The position numbers were made by a program, and so were the translations under genes. From positions 124,001 through 188,000 of the forward strand of contig NZ_VCHQ01000001.1 in NCBI RefSeq assembly GCF_005860775.1: a DNA stretch of 64,000 nucleotides, given 5' to 3'. A model generated the notes under the pieces. It ran no database searches, had not been told where the DNA came from, and was given only the letters and a program-made list of their open reading frames with translations. Source of the DNA: Klebsiella indica (GTDB lineage Bacteria > Pseudomonadota > Gammaproteobacteria > Enterobacterales > Enterobacteriaceae). Below, one piece after another: positions 42,424 to 51,061 of this stretch. Numbering within the stretch: the stretch's first letter is position 1; each line of letters begins with the position of its first letter.

Positions 42424-45194
42424 TGCGCTTTTCCTTGCGGTACAACGGTGTAGATCACCAGATTATTTGAGCTATACAGACGGGTAGCCATCTCGCGTAC
42501 GCCTGCAAGGGTAATCGCATTATCTAGCCCATTAAGGCGAGAGAGATACCCCGGATTGTTATAGTGGCGGTAGCTCAATATCAGACGGCGTTGAAGATCT
42601 GACACCTCGCCTTTGCGGTTATTTTCCGCACGATTAAAGCGTATTTTCTGCTCGTCAATATCATGTTGTGTTATCCGCGCGGCGGCATCGCGAAGCGTCT
42701 TCCGGGCGCGTTGCGCCAGTTCTGTCGCCCGCTCCGGTGCACTGCTGAAACGTAGCTCGCTCTCAACCCGTGCGGTTTTATCATTAAGCTCGCCGTTAAA
42801 CATCAGGTTATATACGCCGCGCGCATCATCACGCAGCGCCATTTTCAATTGCTGCGTAATAAGGTTACGGGCAACGCTTACCTGCACTGCGCGTTCCGGG
42901 CTCCATGCTTGCGGGTTAAAGCTCCACAACTGAACGTCAGCCTTTGGTTCAATATTAAGTGCGCTACGCTTTTCGCGATGGCCCGCGGACTGTTGGTACG
43001 ATGAGGCAAAGAGGGGCTCACCACGAGCGATCCCGGCCAGATAGCGTTCAACTACCGGTTTCAACTGCGCTTCCGGTATATCCGCCATGATGAAAAAAGT
43101 CACCGGTGCCGCGCTGATTTTTTTCCATTCAGCAGCGAGACTCTCTACCGTTAGTTCCGCCAGTTGAGCCGTAGTCGGTTGCTCAAAATCTGTCTTACCA
43201 AAACGCAGGATGGCGCTTTGCGCCGCACGTTGTGAAGACAACGAATCTTTCTGCACCACCTGACGGCGAGCCAGAGCCATGACGCTATTTTTCATTGATT
43301 CGGAATCAATATGACCATCGGTATGCAGGAGTTGATAAACATGGAACAGATTATCCAGCTCCTCACGTTCAACCGTAGCGCTCACCTCCAGGGCGTCTGC
43401 CTGCTGGTTGATATTGAACCTCAGACCATGCTGCTGCTTCCAGCGTAAGTAATCATCGTCACGCCATCCCGACGGCGCGGCGTACCCCATTAATTGTGAC
43501 GCCAGCTGCGCACGCCACGGCTCCAGCCCCTCTCCAAGATAACCGGCCTGACTCTCCGCTCGAAACCAGATTTTATTTTTCATCTGGGGTGTACGCAGCC
43601 AGATTACGCGATCGCCATTACTCAGCGACCACTCCTGTACATTCTCTTTAGGCCAGTTTTTCACCGTCAGGCGTTGACCCGCGGTGTCACGTTGCGGCAA
43701 AGGCGGTAATTGTGCGCCATCGAGCCATTTTGTCGGCAATAGCTTTTGTCTGGCAATATCGGACTCGCGATCAGCAATGGCCGCTGAAGTCGGGGGAGTG
43801 AATGATGCTTTACCGGGAATGCTAAACTGTACCAGTTGATCCATAGCCTGTAGCCAACTCCGGAGACGGGCGTTCACCTCTTGCAGATGAATATCGTCCA
43901 GCAATAGCAGCGCATTTTTGCCACGCATTTGTGCTCCGATATAGGGCCTGTCGTTCTGCCAGGCAATCGCCAGTTCATTAACCCATCCGGAGAACGGGCG
44001 ACTTTCCGGGGTATCGCGCATACGCAAAGCGGCTTGCCGGATATCTGCCTTGACCGAATTAATGTCTCTTTCATCCAGACCAAACTGTATTAGCCGTTGC
44101 CGTTCTCGTATGACCGTCTCCAGCCCCTGCGTATATTCCCCGGGCATCACGTCAGCAAATAAGCCGAAGGCGTAGGTACTACGACCGATATCGGCTTTAC
44201 GGGCAACGACATTGCCCACAACGGACGGCAGCTCGCTACGCTGACGTTTAAGCTGGCGAGTTAGTGCGGTCAGCGCGATTTGTTCAATCAGGCGCTGGCG
44301 GAATCCCTCCTGACCGTTCAATTTCGGCTCCGCGAAACGGTTAACCCAGGATACCTGACTGCCGCCGCTTTCGCTGTCCTGTAGCCGCACTACGCGCAGT
44401 TGTGCTTGCAGCTGCTGGTTATAATATGCATCGTTCCGCGTCGGAACAGGGAGCGCGGGCAACGGGGCAAAATAGCGCTGAATCTGCGCTTGTACATTTT
44501 GCGGATTAATATCGCCAATAATTAACAAACGCATGTTGCCCGGATGATACCAGCGGCGGTAAAAATCCATCAGCACGGTGGCCGGCGTCTGCTCTATTGA
44601 TGCGATATTACCGATGCTGCTACGTGTCGGGTAACGTGACCCTTCTCGCAGAGCAGCAATACGCTGCGCATTCATCCGACTGGCGACGCCGAGTTTACCG
44701 CGCCATTCTTCCAGAATGACTTTACGCTCATCATCAAGATCTTGCTGGCTAATACGCGCATGCGCGGCCATCTGCAACAGGGCACGCAGCGTAATATCCA
44801 GGCCTTTTGCACCATCCGGCGGACTCATCATAAACTGGGTACGCTCATAGCTGGTGACGGCATTGTAATGCGAGCCACGCCGCCAGCCCTGCTCTTCCAG
44901 TCTTGAGGCCACACCTTTCGGCCAGTCATCCGTGGCGCGAAACACCATATGCTCCACCATATGCGCAACCCCGGACTGCTGGTCAGTTTCATCCAGCGAG
45001 CCAGCATCGACATTCATACGCACATCGATACGCCCTTTTTCCGCGTGTAGCGGGATGATGGTATAGCGCAGGCCATTAGCGAGCCTGCCTTCCGTCACGA
45101 CAGGAAGGGGAACGCTTATTTCATCACCGATCGCTGGTTGACTCGCAACCATGACCAGCAGCGCAAGAAAACAGCCATAGAGGCGTTTACGCAT
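42420..45194 (-). CDS. pqqL: PqqL/FusC-like periplasmic M16 zinc protease
   Basis: A 924-residue M16 metalloprotease (E. coli PqqL: 931). Signal peptide ends near PAIGD (about residue 23). The inverted zinc motif H78-M-V-E-H82 and the downstream acidic segment DDERKVILEEW (154-164) that supplies the third ligand are present, so the N-terminal half is catalytic; the second M16 half (about 500-900) is non-catalytic. FusC homologues cleave imported ferredoxin in the periplasm to release iron, and that role fits this operon. Not involved in PQQ synthesis despite the name. Confidence 0.9.
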   Translation of the reverse strand: MRKRLYGCFLALLVMVASQPAIGDEISVPLPVVTEGRLANGLRYTIIPLHAEKGRIDVRMNVDAGSLDETDQQSGVAHMVEHMVFRATDDWPKGVASRLEEQGWRRGSHYNAVTSYERTQFMMSPPDGAKGLDITLRALLQMAAHARISQQDLDDERKVILEEWRGKLGVASRMNAQRIAALREGSRYPTRSSIGNIASIEQTPATVLMDFYRRWYHPGNMRLLIIGDINPQNVQAQIQRYFAPLPALPVPTRNDAYYNQQLQAQLRVVRLQDSESGGSQVSWVNRFAEPKLNGQEGFRQRLIEQIALTALTRQLKRQRSELPSVVGNVVARKADIGRSTYAFGLFADVMPGEYTQGLETVIRERQRLIQFGLDERDINSVKADIRQAALRMRDTPESRPFSGWVNELAIAWQNDRPYIGAQMRGKNALLLLDDIHLQEVNARLRSWLQAMDQLVQFSIPGKASFTPPTSAAIADRESDIARQKLLPTKWLDGAQLPPLPQRDTAGQRLTVKNWPKENVQEWSLSNGDRVIWLRTPQMKNKIWFRAESQAGYLGEGLEPWRAQLASQLMGYAAPSGWRDDDYLRWKQQHGLRFNINQQADALEVSATVEREELDNLFHVYQLLHTDGHIDSESMKNSVMALARRQVVQKDSLSSQRAAQSAILRFGKTDFEQPTTAQLAELTVESLAAEWKKISAAPVTFFIMADIPEAQLKPVVERYLAGIARGEPLFASSYQQSAGHREKRSALNIEPKADVQLWSFNPQAWSPERAVQVSVARNLITQQLKMALRDDARGVYNLMFNGELNDKTARVESELRFSSAPERATELAQRARKTLRDAAARITQHDIDEQKIRFNRAENNRKGEVSDLQRRLILSYRHYNNPGYLSRLNGLDNAITLAGVREMATRLYSSNNLVIYTVVPQGKAQ

Positions 45195-45279
45195 TATTAT
45201 TATCCTTTCATTGCTTCATGCCGCCGCCGATTAAGCGGACGACGTGTAAAACGCGGCCTTGCGGGAGAAATGCCCGGCT

Positions 45280-47835
45280 TTACCAGCTATAGGCCATACC
45301 GAACCAGAACTGGCGGCCGGTTTTATAGGTCAACACTTGCGTCGAACCGCTGGAGGAGGTCTGGCTTGCTTCGATCACGTTATCCAGCACGTTTAATACA
45401 TCCAGCGTTAACTCAAGCGATTGATCGTTGAACGTTGGTTGAGTCCACGTAAAACGCCAGTCGTAAGTAAAATAATCGCTGTATTTTGTTTTTTCGTACA
45501 AGGTGGCAGAGCCTTCGTAGTTACCACAGGCACTATGGCTTCCCGGGCAGGTGACGGTTGAGGTGGTATAGCCCCGATAACCAGCTGTATACTTAATATT
45601 CTGGCTCCAGTTCAGATTCAGGGCCGGGAAATAGGTATTAATATTAGCGAAAGCGCTCCACGGCGTATTAAAGTCCAGGGCATCCATATCGCCCTTTTCC
45701 AGCAACTTGCCGTTGAAGATGACCATATTGTCATCGGTGCTGCTCTGATCGTAATAAGCCTGCGAGCTGGATTTATTTTTTACGATACTGGCCCCCAATT
45801 CCCACGATACGTCAGCCATAGCAAAGTGATAAGGGCCAATCGGCTGCGCGCTTAATGACCAGGTATTGCCTTCCGTTTTGGCATTATTACTGAGTACATA
45901 GACCTTACGGCCTTCATCATTAACGGATTTATCTCGCCCAAACTGGTCGCGGCCTTTACGATTGACCCATTTAACTGTCCAGACAGTATCGAGAACGCGC
46001 TGCGACAGACCTAACGAGAGCTCATCGCTATAGGGGGTTTTCAGGTCTGAAACGTCGTAATCGTAAGAGCTGTACTTGACGGTGTCGCCAACCCACGGGC
46101 TGTTCGCGTCGGTACGGGTTTGCGCAATATTGGCGCTAATACCTGTACGCAATTTATAAGTCAGTAAATTCTGGCCGTAATAACGGTTTGCGCCACCAAA
46201 TATACGGGTATGCTTGTCGCCAAAGACATCAAGAGACCCGGCAAAACGCGGCGCAATCGTGAGGTTTTTGAGGTAATCGTCATACTGCAAACGCACGCCG
46301 GGGGTCAGTTCAAGGCGCTTATAAATCATGCTGTCCTGCAGGTAGGCGGCATAATTGGTATAGCTGCCTTCTACGGTACGCGTCGGGTACAGGGTTCTAC
46401 GTTTAAAATACTGCTCGCCATCGATACAGAAATCGTCCCCGGACTGGCATGATACGGTGGTGTCAATTGTCGCCACACCTGCGCCAACGGCTACATCACT
46501 AAAACGACGATAGCGCGCCTGATAGAAATCAGTCTGCCAGCCAGCATCCAGTTGGTGGGTAACCCCTAATGCCTCAAATGGAGTGAACTCTGCGTCCTGC
46601 TTGAAGGTTGTTGTGGCTTTATCAGTACCAAATGTTCCGTAACCACCAATAATCCCGCGCTGGAAGTTGGCGTTAGCTTCGCCGGAGCCCCAGGTAATCG
46701 CCTGTGATTCGAAGTTTTGCGAGGTGTTATAGCGATACCATGTGCGGAGATTATTGGACTCTTGTTCAATTTTATTTTGCTCAAACTGGTAGCCCGCTAA
46801 ACTGGTAATTTTCCCCCACGGCGCATAGTGTTCCCACTCTATATTTCCGCGATACCCCCCGCCATTATTGGAGAAACCGCCTTCTTTAACATCGGATTTA
46901 TAGTAAGTACTTTTATGCGGGGAATACATTCCGGTAAGGCGCAGGATATCGCCATTATCCGCAAACCAGGTTCCTTTTAACAGATAAGTTTCCGCAAGCC
47001 GTTTTTGATTGACCCACGTATCCATCGTTGATTGATATGTCGGAATAACCGACTCCTGCCGATTGTAGGCAAATACAAAGCCGGCATTGTCATTCAACGG
47101 CTGATTAACGGTTACAGAATAGAAATTCTTGGTGAATTTGGGTTGATAATAAAACTGGCTGGCAGCGACAAAACTTTCTTGTTTTGCTTCATCGATATGG
47201 TAACGCGTCCAACTGTCCCGGGTCGTACGCCAGGATATTTTTCCGGCTGCTCGATCCAGAGACGGATCTTTCAGGCGGGCATCCACTACACCGCCGGTAA
47301 AATCGCCATACTTCGCGGCGACATTGCTATCAAAAACCTGTAGCTGATCGACCAGCTCTGAGTTAATCCAAAAGGACTGGGTTCCGCCAGAAGGCAGATC
47401 TGTCGGGCTATAGCCATCCGGGTCGGTAGTCAAACTGCCGTTTTTATTACCGGGATTGATTGTATTGTTATTTGACAAGCCATCAATCATAAAGTTGTTG
47501 TTGTAGAACTTTTCACCGTGAAACGAAACATTCTCCGGCGCAATTTCCCCAGGATTAAGACTGCTATTATTATCATTAGCGAAACGTACGTTCGGGTTAT
47601 GCTCCAGCAGTTCGCTAATAGTGCCATTACCGGTAGGATATTTCCCTATTTGATCGGCATTAATAATCTGCGTCCCCATCGATTGACTGGTTGGTGCCGA
47701 ACGCACGGTAATAGTATCGTTGGATTGCTCCGACAGCTCTGTTATATTATTTTGAGTATCTTCAACATTATTCTCCGCCAGCACTGGCATAGCCATAATG
47801 CTAAGAGGTATAAAAATACACCTTACGTTATTCAT
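45280..47835 (-). CDS. yddB: YddB/FusA-like TonB-dependent outer-membrane receptor
   Basis: An 851-residue receptor. Signal peptide cut after VLA (A20); TonB box DTITV at 40-44; plug domain with YPTGNGTISELLEHNPNVRF, FMIDGLSNNNTINP and YGDFTGGVVDARLK; then the 22-strand barrel with a terminal W. The plug sequence style is that of the YddB/FusA group rather than siderophore receptors. It follows the TonB-like gene by 21 bases and precedes pqqL by 85 bases. Likely ligand: a small iron protein such as ferredoxin (inference from the FusA relationship). Confidence 0.88.
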   Translation of the reverse strand: MNNVRCIFIPLSIMAMPVLAENNVEDTQNNITELSEQSNDTITVRSAPTSQSMGTQIINADQIGKYPTGNGTISELLEHNPNVRFANDNNSSLNPGEIAPENVSFHGEKFYNNNFMIDGLSNNNTINPGNKNGSLTTDPDGYSPTDLPSGGTQSFWINSELVDQLQVFDSNVAAKYGDFTGGVVDARLKDPSLDRAAGKISWRTTRDSWTRYHIDEAKQESFVAASQFYYQPKFTKNFYSVTVNQPLNDNAGFVFAYNRQESVIPTYQSTMDTWVNQKRLAETYLLKGTWFADNGDILRLTGMYSPHKSTYYKSDVKEGGFSNNGGGYRGNIEWEHYAPWGKITSLAGYQFEQNKIEQESNNLRTWYRYNTSQNFESQAITWGSGEANANFQRGIIGGYGTFGTDKATTTFKQDAEFTPFEALGVTHQLDAGWQTDFYQARYRRFSDVAVGAGVATIDTTVSCQSGDDFCIDGEQYFKRRTLYPTRTVEGSYTNYAAYLQDSMIYKRLELTPGVRLQYDDYLKNLTIAPRFAGSLDVFGDKHTRIFGGANRYYGQNLLTYKLRTGISANIAQTRTDANSPWVGDTVKYSSYDYDVSDLKTPYSDELSLGLSQRVLDTVWTVKWVNRKGRDQFGRDKSVNDEGRKVYVLSNNAKTEGNTWSLSAQPIGPYHFAMADVSWELGASIVKNKSSSQAYYDQSSTDDNMVIFNGKLLEKGDMDALDFNTPWSAFANINTYFPALNLNWSQNIKYTAGYRGYTTSTVTCPGSHSACGNYEGSATLYEKTKYSDYFTYDWRFTWTQPTFNDQSLELTLDVLNVLDNVIEASQTSSSGSTQVLTYKTGRQFWFGMAYSW

Positions 47836-47856
47836 CAGTTTCCCCAGAGTAAAAAA

Positions 47857-48693
47857 TTAATTAATCAGTTGAATACGCCCATCAATCTTAAAAATAACGG
47901 TGACAATCTGGTCTTTAAGTTCGCCAGTGGTGTCATAGCGCCAGCGCAACATATCCCGGCGTAAATTACCGCTAAATACATCCGGCGGATCCTCGGCAAG
48001 AATACGTATATTCTTTATAGTTCCTGACGAGCTGACGTCGTATTGCACTTTAACCCGACCTTCGATCCCCATAGAACGCGCCCTGGTCGGGTAATTCACG
48101 CGTCGGTTTAAAATATGGAATGCGCTATTGCGGGTATTCCCTGAGCCTTTTGCGGCATCATTGATGATGCTTTCACCCGTTTTTAGCGCATTGCCGCTAC
48201 GCCCTTCCTGAGCCGTTGTTGACATTTCCAATGTCGGCCCCGGAGTACGGGAAGGCCAAACGGTGCGGCTTTGCGTCGTAACAGGCTTTATTCGGTTCTC
48301 TTCGGCCCTGGTGCGAGGGAGCGGACGCGGTTGAATGGCTTTCGTTTTTACCGTGCGCGTTGGAGTCGTTTTCTTTTGCGGAACGAGAACTTCCGCCTTT
48401 TCCGCGACAACCGCTTTCACTGTCGACTCAACGACGATCGGCTGCGCCGTTTCTGCTGAAGAGTCCGGCAACGATGGGGGGCTTATCGCAACGACGGAAA
48501 AGACATTGCCTGTGCTACCGGCCCGATCGCGTGGGGGGAACTTATGACTTTTATCACCAAGAAAGAGCACCAGCAATAATGCATGAAGTGCAACAGAGAG
48601 TGCGAGCACCGTACTCGTTTTCCCCCAGGACACGCGTGGTGTATCGCGATTCGTTGCAAGGGAAAAAGATAAGCCAGCTATGGATTTGGTCAT
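47857..48693 (-). CDS. TonB-like protein dedicated to the receptor (FusB-type)
   Basis: A 278-residue TonB homologue. An N-terminal helix (about 28-46) carries the SxxxH motif (S33, H37) needed to couple to ExbBD; then a linker rich in Pro, Thr, Lys and Arg (about 65-150), and the C-terminal domain (about 195-278: YPTRARSMGIEGRVKVQYDVS..RDMLRWRY..IVTVIFKIDG). I start at the ATG preceded by AGGAAG; an in-frame GTG 20 codons upstream is possible. First gene of the operon. E. coli yddB-pqqL has no such gene, whereas the Pectobacterium fus operon does (FusB). Confidence 0.85.
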   Translation of the reverse strand: MTKSIAGLSFSLATNRDTPRVSWGKTSTVLALSVALHALLLVLFLGDKSHKFPPRDRAGSTGNVFSVVAISPPSLPDSSAETAQPIVVESTVKAVVAEKAEVLVPQKKTTPTRTVKTKAIQPRPLPRTRAEENRIKPVTTQSRTVWPSRTPGPTLEMSTTAQEGRSGNALKTGESIINDAAKGSGNTRNSAFHILNRRVNYPTRARSMGIEGRVKVQYDVSSSGTIKNIRILAEDPPDVFSGNLRRDMLRWRYDTTGELKDQIVTVIFKIDGRIQLIN

Positions 48694-48834
48694 CAAATGT
48701 CGTCTTCCTGTCGACGAACCCAGCGTTACCGCGCCTACTCCTTTTGGCCGCACCTTCCTGACGGTTCACGAATTATTTATTACAACACATTATTTTTATC
48801 AAAGTGATATCGTGCATCCTGCAAGAAGCGCAGA

Positions 48835-48863
48835 ATAATATCGATAATGATTATAATTTGCAA
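48835..48863 (-). promoter_or_regulatory. Promoter of the tonB-like/yddB/pqqL/yddA operon
   Basis: Read leftward: TTGCAA (-35), 17-base spacer, TATTAT (-10). About 140 bases before the chosen start of the TonB-like gene. A Fur box fills the spacer and part of the -35. Confidence 0.7.
48843..48861. promoter_or_regulatory. Fur box
   Basis: The 19 bases match the Fur consensus at 15 positions (GATAATGAT in the left half perfect). It overlaps the promoter spacer and -35, so iron-loaded Fur should block transcription of the uptake operon. Confidence 0.75.
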
Positions 48864-48901
48864 TACAGATAAAGCCGCTTTGATCTATTCATGCCCACAG
48901 T

Positions 48902-49138
48902 AATTCGAGTTGCAGGACTGATTTGAACAGCACCTGTGCTGGCCGCGAAGGCGTGAGGCCGTTGGCCGAATCATGCGACAAGAGAGTCAATCTCCGGCAA
49001 CATAGATAGCTATGTGACTGGGAGGAGAAATCTGTCGGAAACAGATTTGACCGCCGCATAGCGACAGTCCGTAAGGGCAGGGTTTATCGATGACCGGGTA
49101 ACAAAGCAACGCACAAGCAACCTGAAGCAGATGAGTAT
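48902..49138 (+). repeat. ERIC-type element with internal inserts
   Basis: The left end (ATTCGAGTTGCAGGA), the core with CATAGATAGCTATGTGACTGG and the right end (CAACCTGAAGCAGATGAGTAT) match ERIC. Between left end and core there is an about 70-base insert related to the one in the copy before acpH (TTTGAAC..GAGGCCG..GGCCGAATC). A second insert of about 70 bases follows the core and starts with a hairpin (AAATCTGT..ACAGATTT). The element fills most of the 510-base gap between the iron-uptake operon and yajD. Confidence 0.72.
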
Positions 49139-49203
49139 CAATCGATATACCGGAGGCAGCGCTTAACGTATTTCCCTACGACCCGCAACTCACCAGCGCT
49201 TTG

Positions 49204-49551
49204 TTATTTCTTTTTATCCATCATCGCTTTCAAATTAGCGAAGGGATTATGCGTCGCGACGCCGACATCTTTCTGCGCGTCCTCCCCGGCAATCACGGTC
49301 GATCCATACTGATCCGCTTCGGTATATTTCGAATGCTCATGATCGTGACAATACAGGCATAGCAGTTCCCAGTTACTGCCGTCTTCCGGGTTATTGGTGT
49401 GGTCGTGATCGATATGATGGACCGTCAGCTCGCGCAGGTTGGAGTAAACAAATTCGCGAGAGCATCGCCCGCATACCCACGGGAATAATTTGAGCGCCTT
49501 TTCACGATAGCCGTTTTCCAGCCGGGTATAGTTCTTAGGGATAATCGCCAT
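49204..49551 (-). CDS. yajD: HNH nuclease-like protein YajD
   Basis: A 115-residue protein with an HNH endonuclease fold: zinc cysteines CGRC (27-30) and CLYCH, and the HNH core LTVHHIDHDHTNNPEDGSNWELLCLYCHDHEH. Function in the host is unknown. Its usual neighbour tsx is here separated by the inserted iron-uptake operon. Confidence 0.93.
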   Translation of the reverse strand: MAIIPKNYTRLENGYREKALKLFPWVCGRCSREFVYSNLRELTVHHIDHDHTNNPEDGSNWELLCLYCHDHEHSKYTEADQYGSTVIAGEDAQKDVGVATHNPFANLKAMMDKKK

Positions 49552-49658
49552 AATGACTCTGTATCTGCGTTAAAGGTAGGGTTATAGGGGGAAGTTTAAC
49601 ACTCTGCGCGCGCCATTGCCCGTGGAGGATGCAGAAGCTAGCGTTCACCGCTGGATTT

Positions 49659-50351
49659 TTATGGCCTGTTTTCACGGCGTACTTTACGTAAAAAATCGCT
49701 TAACGAACGCTCAGCGCACTCACGAAACCGCCTGTCGAGCGGGGTGATCTGCAAACAGCGATCTACGCGAAAACAGCGATAATCAGCTCTTCGCTCACAC
49801 CAGGCCACCAGAAGCCAGTGCTCTCCCCAGAAAAACATCCCCAGCGGCTGTACGTCACGCCAGGAAAGATGCCCGGCTTCATCACGATAATGCAGCGCCA
49901 GCACCTGCTGTGCGGAAACGGCACGATGGATGAGATCAAACGCGCTGCGTGAATGAAGCTGAGTCCCAAAATCCGGCGCAAAGATCCGCGTCTGTTCAGC
50001 CCTGCGCCGACTCTCCTCCGGCAGAATTGCCAGTACCTTTTCCTGCGCGGACTCCAGATCGCGGGAGAGCGAATCCCCTCCCCAGGTTTTCAGTAAGCGA
50101 ATGGCGACCATCAGCGCTTCTGATTCGCGATGAGTTAACATCAGCGGCGGCAGGTCAAACCCGGCCATTAAGCGATAACCACTGCCCGCCTCGCCTTCTA
50201 CGGGGACGCCAGATACAGAGAGGTCACGGATATCGCGATAGATAGTCCGCTCGGAAACCTCAAGCCGCTCGGCCAACAGCGCCGCCGTCGTCAGCCTTCT
50301 GCCACGCAGGATCTGCACAATCTGGAATAAACGGTCGGCGCGTCGGGTCAT
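49659..50351 (-). CDS. WYL-domain transcriptional regulator (YafY type)
   Basis: A 230-residue regulator: N-terminal helix-turn-helix of the HTH_11 type (RRLTTAALLAERLEVSERTIYRDIRDLS, about 17-45), a wing (GEAGSGYRLM), and a WYL ligand-sensing domain (about 135-215, LALHYRDEAGHLSWRDVQPLGMFFWGEHWLLVAWC). It lies 25 bases after the VOC gene in the same direction and probably regulates it. Not present here in E. coli K-12. Confidence 0.85.
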   Translation of the reverse strand: MTRRADRLFQIVQILRGRRLTTAALLAERLEVSERTIYRDIRDLSVSGVPVEGEAGSGYRLMAGFDLPPLMLTHRESEALMVAIRLLKTWGGDSLSRDLESAQEKVLAILPEESRRRAEQTRIFAPDFGTQLHSRSAFDLIHRAVSAQQVLALHYRDEAGHLSWRDVQPLGMFFWGEHWLLVAWCERRADYRCFRVDRCLQITPLDRRFRECAERSLSDFLRKVRRENRP

Positions 50352-50376
50352 TTTAGCTCTCGATATTTAGCGATGA

Positions 50377-50742
50377 CTATACGGGTTGATGCAGGCCAAC
50401 GCGGTTCCCTTCACTGTCGGTAAACAGCGCGATAGTGCCAATATCCTGCCCCAAATCAACGGGCCCAAAAACGCACTCTCCGCCCGCGATCGCGACGCGC
50501 GCAAGCGTGGCCGCCAGATCCGCAGTATGCAGGTAAATAATAGCGCCCTGTGCGGAGGGTGTAATGCCATCAAATTTTGCCAGCGCACCGCCGGTTGCCG
50601 GTTCGTCATAGGGGAATACGGCCAGGTCGGTGCAGTCCATTTTTTCACGGCGAAATGATACTTGCATCACCGGCTCATAAAACGCGATAGCGCGTGCCAT
50701 ATCCGTTACGGGGATCTCAAACCAGTTAATGACGCTCTTCAT
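50377..50742 (-). CDS. VOC (glyoxalase/bleomycin-resistance) superfamily protein
   Basis: A 121-residue protein with two beta-alpha-beta-beta-beta modules: NWFEIPVTDMARAIAFYEPVM opening, then IYLHTADLAATLARVAIAGGECVFGPVDLG, FTDSEGNRVGLHQ closing with the typical C-terminal Glu (in DSEGN). Start follows AGGAGG. Substrate not predictable. It forms an apparent two-gene unit with the WYL regulator. Confidence 0.85.
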   Translation of the reverse strand: MKSVINWFEIPVTDMARAIAFYEPVMQVSFRREKMDCTDLAVFPYDEPATGGALAKFDGITPSAQGAIIYLHTADLAATLARVAIAGGECVFGPVDLGQDIGTIALFTDSEGNRVGLHQPV

Positions 50743-50815
50743 ACATCCTCCTGCCTTAGTGAGTGAGTTCAGGAGGAATATACGACAGGGCTACTGACAG
50801 CGTACTGTCAGGAGT

Positions 50816-50986
50816 TTATACGCAAACCCGCGCCCGGGTGTGATCCAGCAGCCACGGACGTAAGTAGCCAGGCGTATTTGAAAAAGGCAGAACTTCATCC
50901 GGCAAACGAATGCCCAATTGCTGCTGTATGTAATCACGACGAGTGACAACGCGCGGCCATAGCGCCGGATAAAGCCGGTGAGATAT
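50816..50986 (-). pseudogene. 3' remnant of an unrecognised gene
   Basis: In the gap between the VOC gene and secF a 55-codon open stretch, read leftward, ends at TAA and has good coding character (WPRVVTRRDYIQQQLG.. then RLPDEVLPFSNT..GYLRPWLLD). It has no plausible start codon and is preceded by a stop, so I regard it as the C-terminal end of a lost gene. I do not recognise the family. The rest of the 319-base gap holds only the secF terminator. Confidence 0.5.
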
Positions 50987-51009
50987 TCAAAAGTTGCGTG
51001 CTGCTATAA

Positions 51010-51036
51010 TAAAAAATCCCGGCCAGATGGCCGGGA
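51010..51036 (-). terminator. Rho-independent terminator of secDF
   Basis: Read leftward, a perfect 8-bp stem (TCCCGGCC / GGCCGGGA) with ATCT loop followed by TTTTTT, 25 bases after the secF stop. Confidence 0.93.
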
Positions 51037-51061
51037 TCCCAGTGATAACGTGAACGCGTAA

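Noticed and set aside
42420-45194. PQQ biosynthesis by the M16 protease
   Set aside because: No pqqABCDE genes nearby; the operon context is outer-membrane uptake.
50950-50985. REP element in the VOC-secF gap
   Set aside because: Only a short GCCGGATAAAGCCGG piece resembles REP; it lies inside the coding remnant and lacks the full palindrome.
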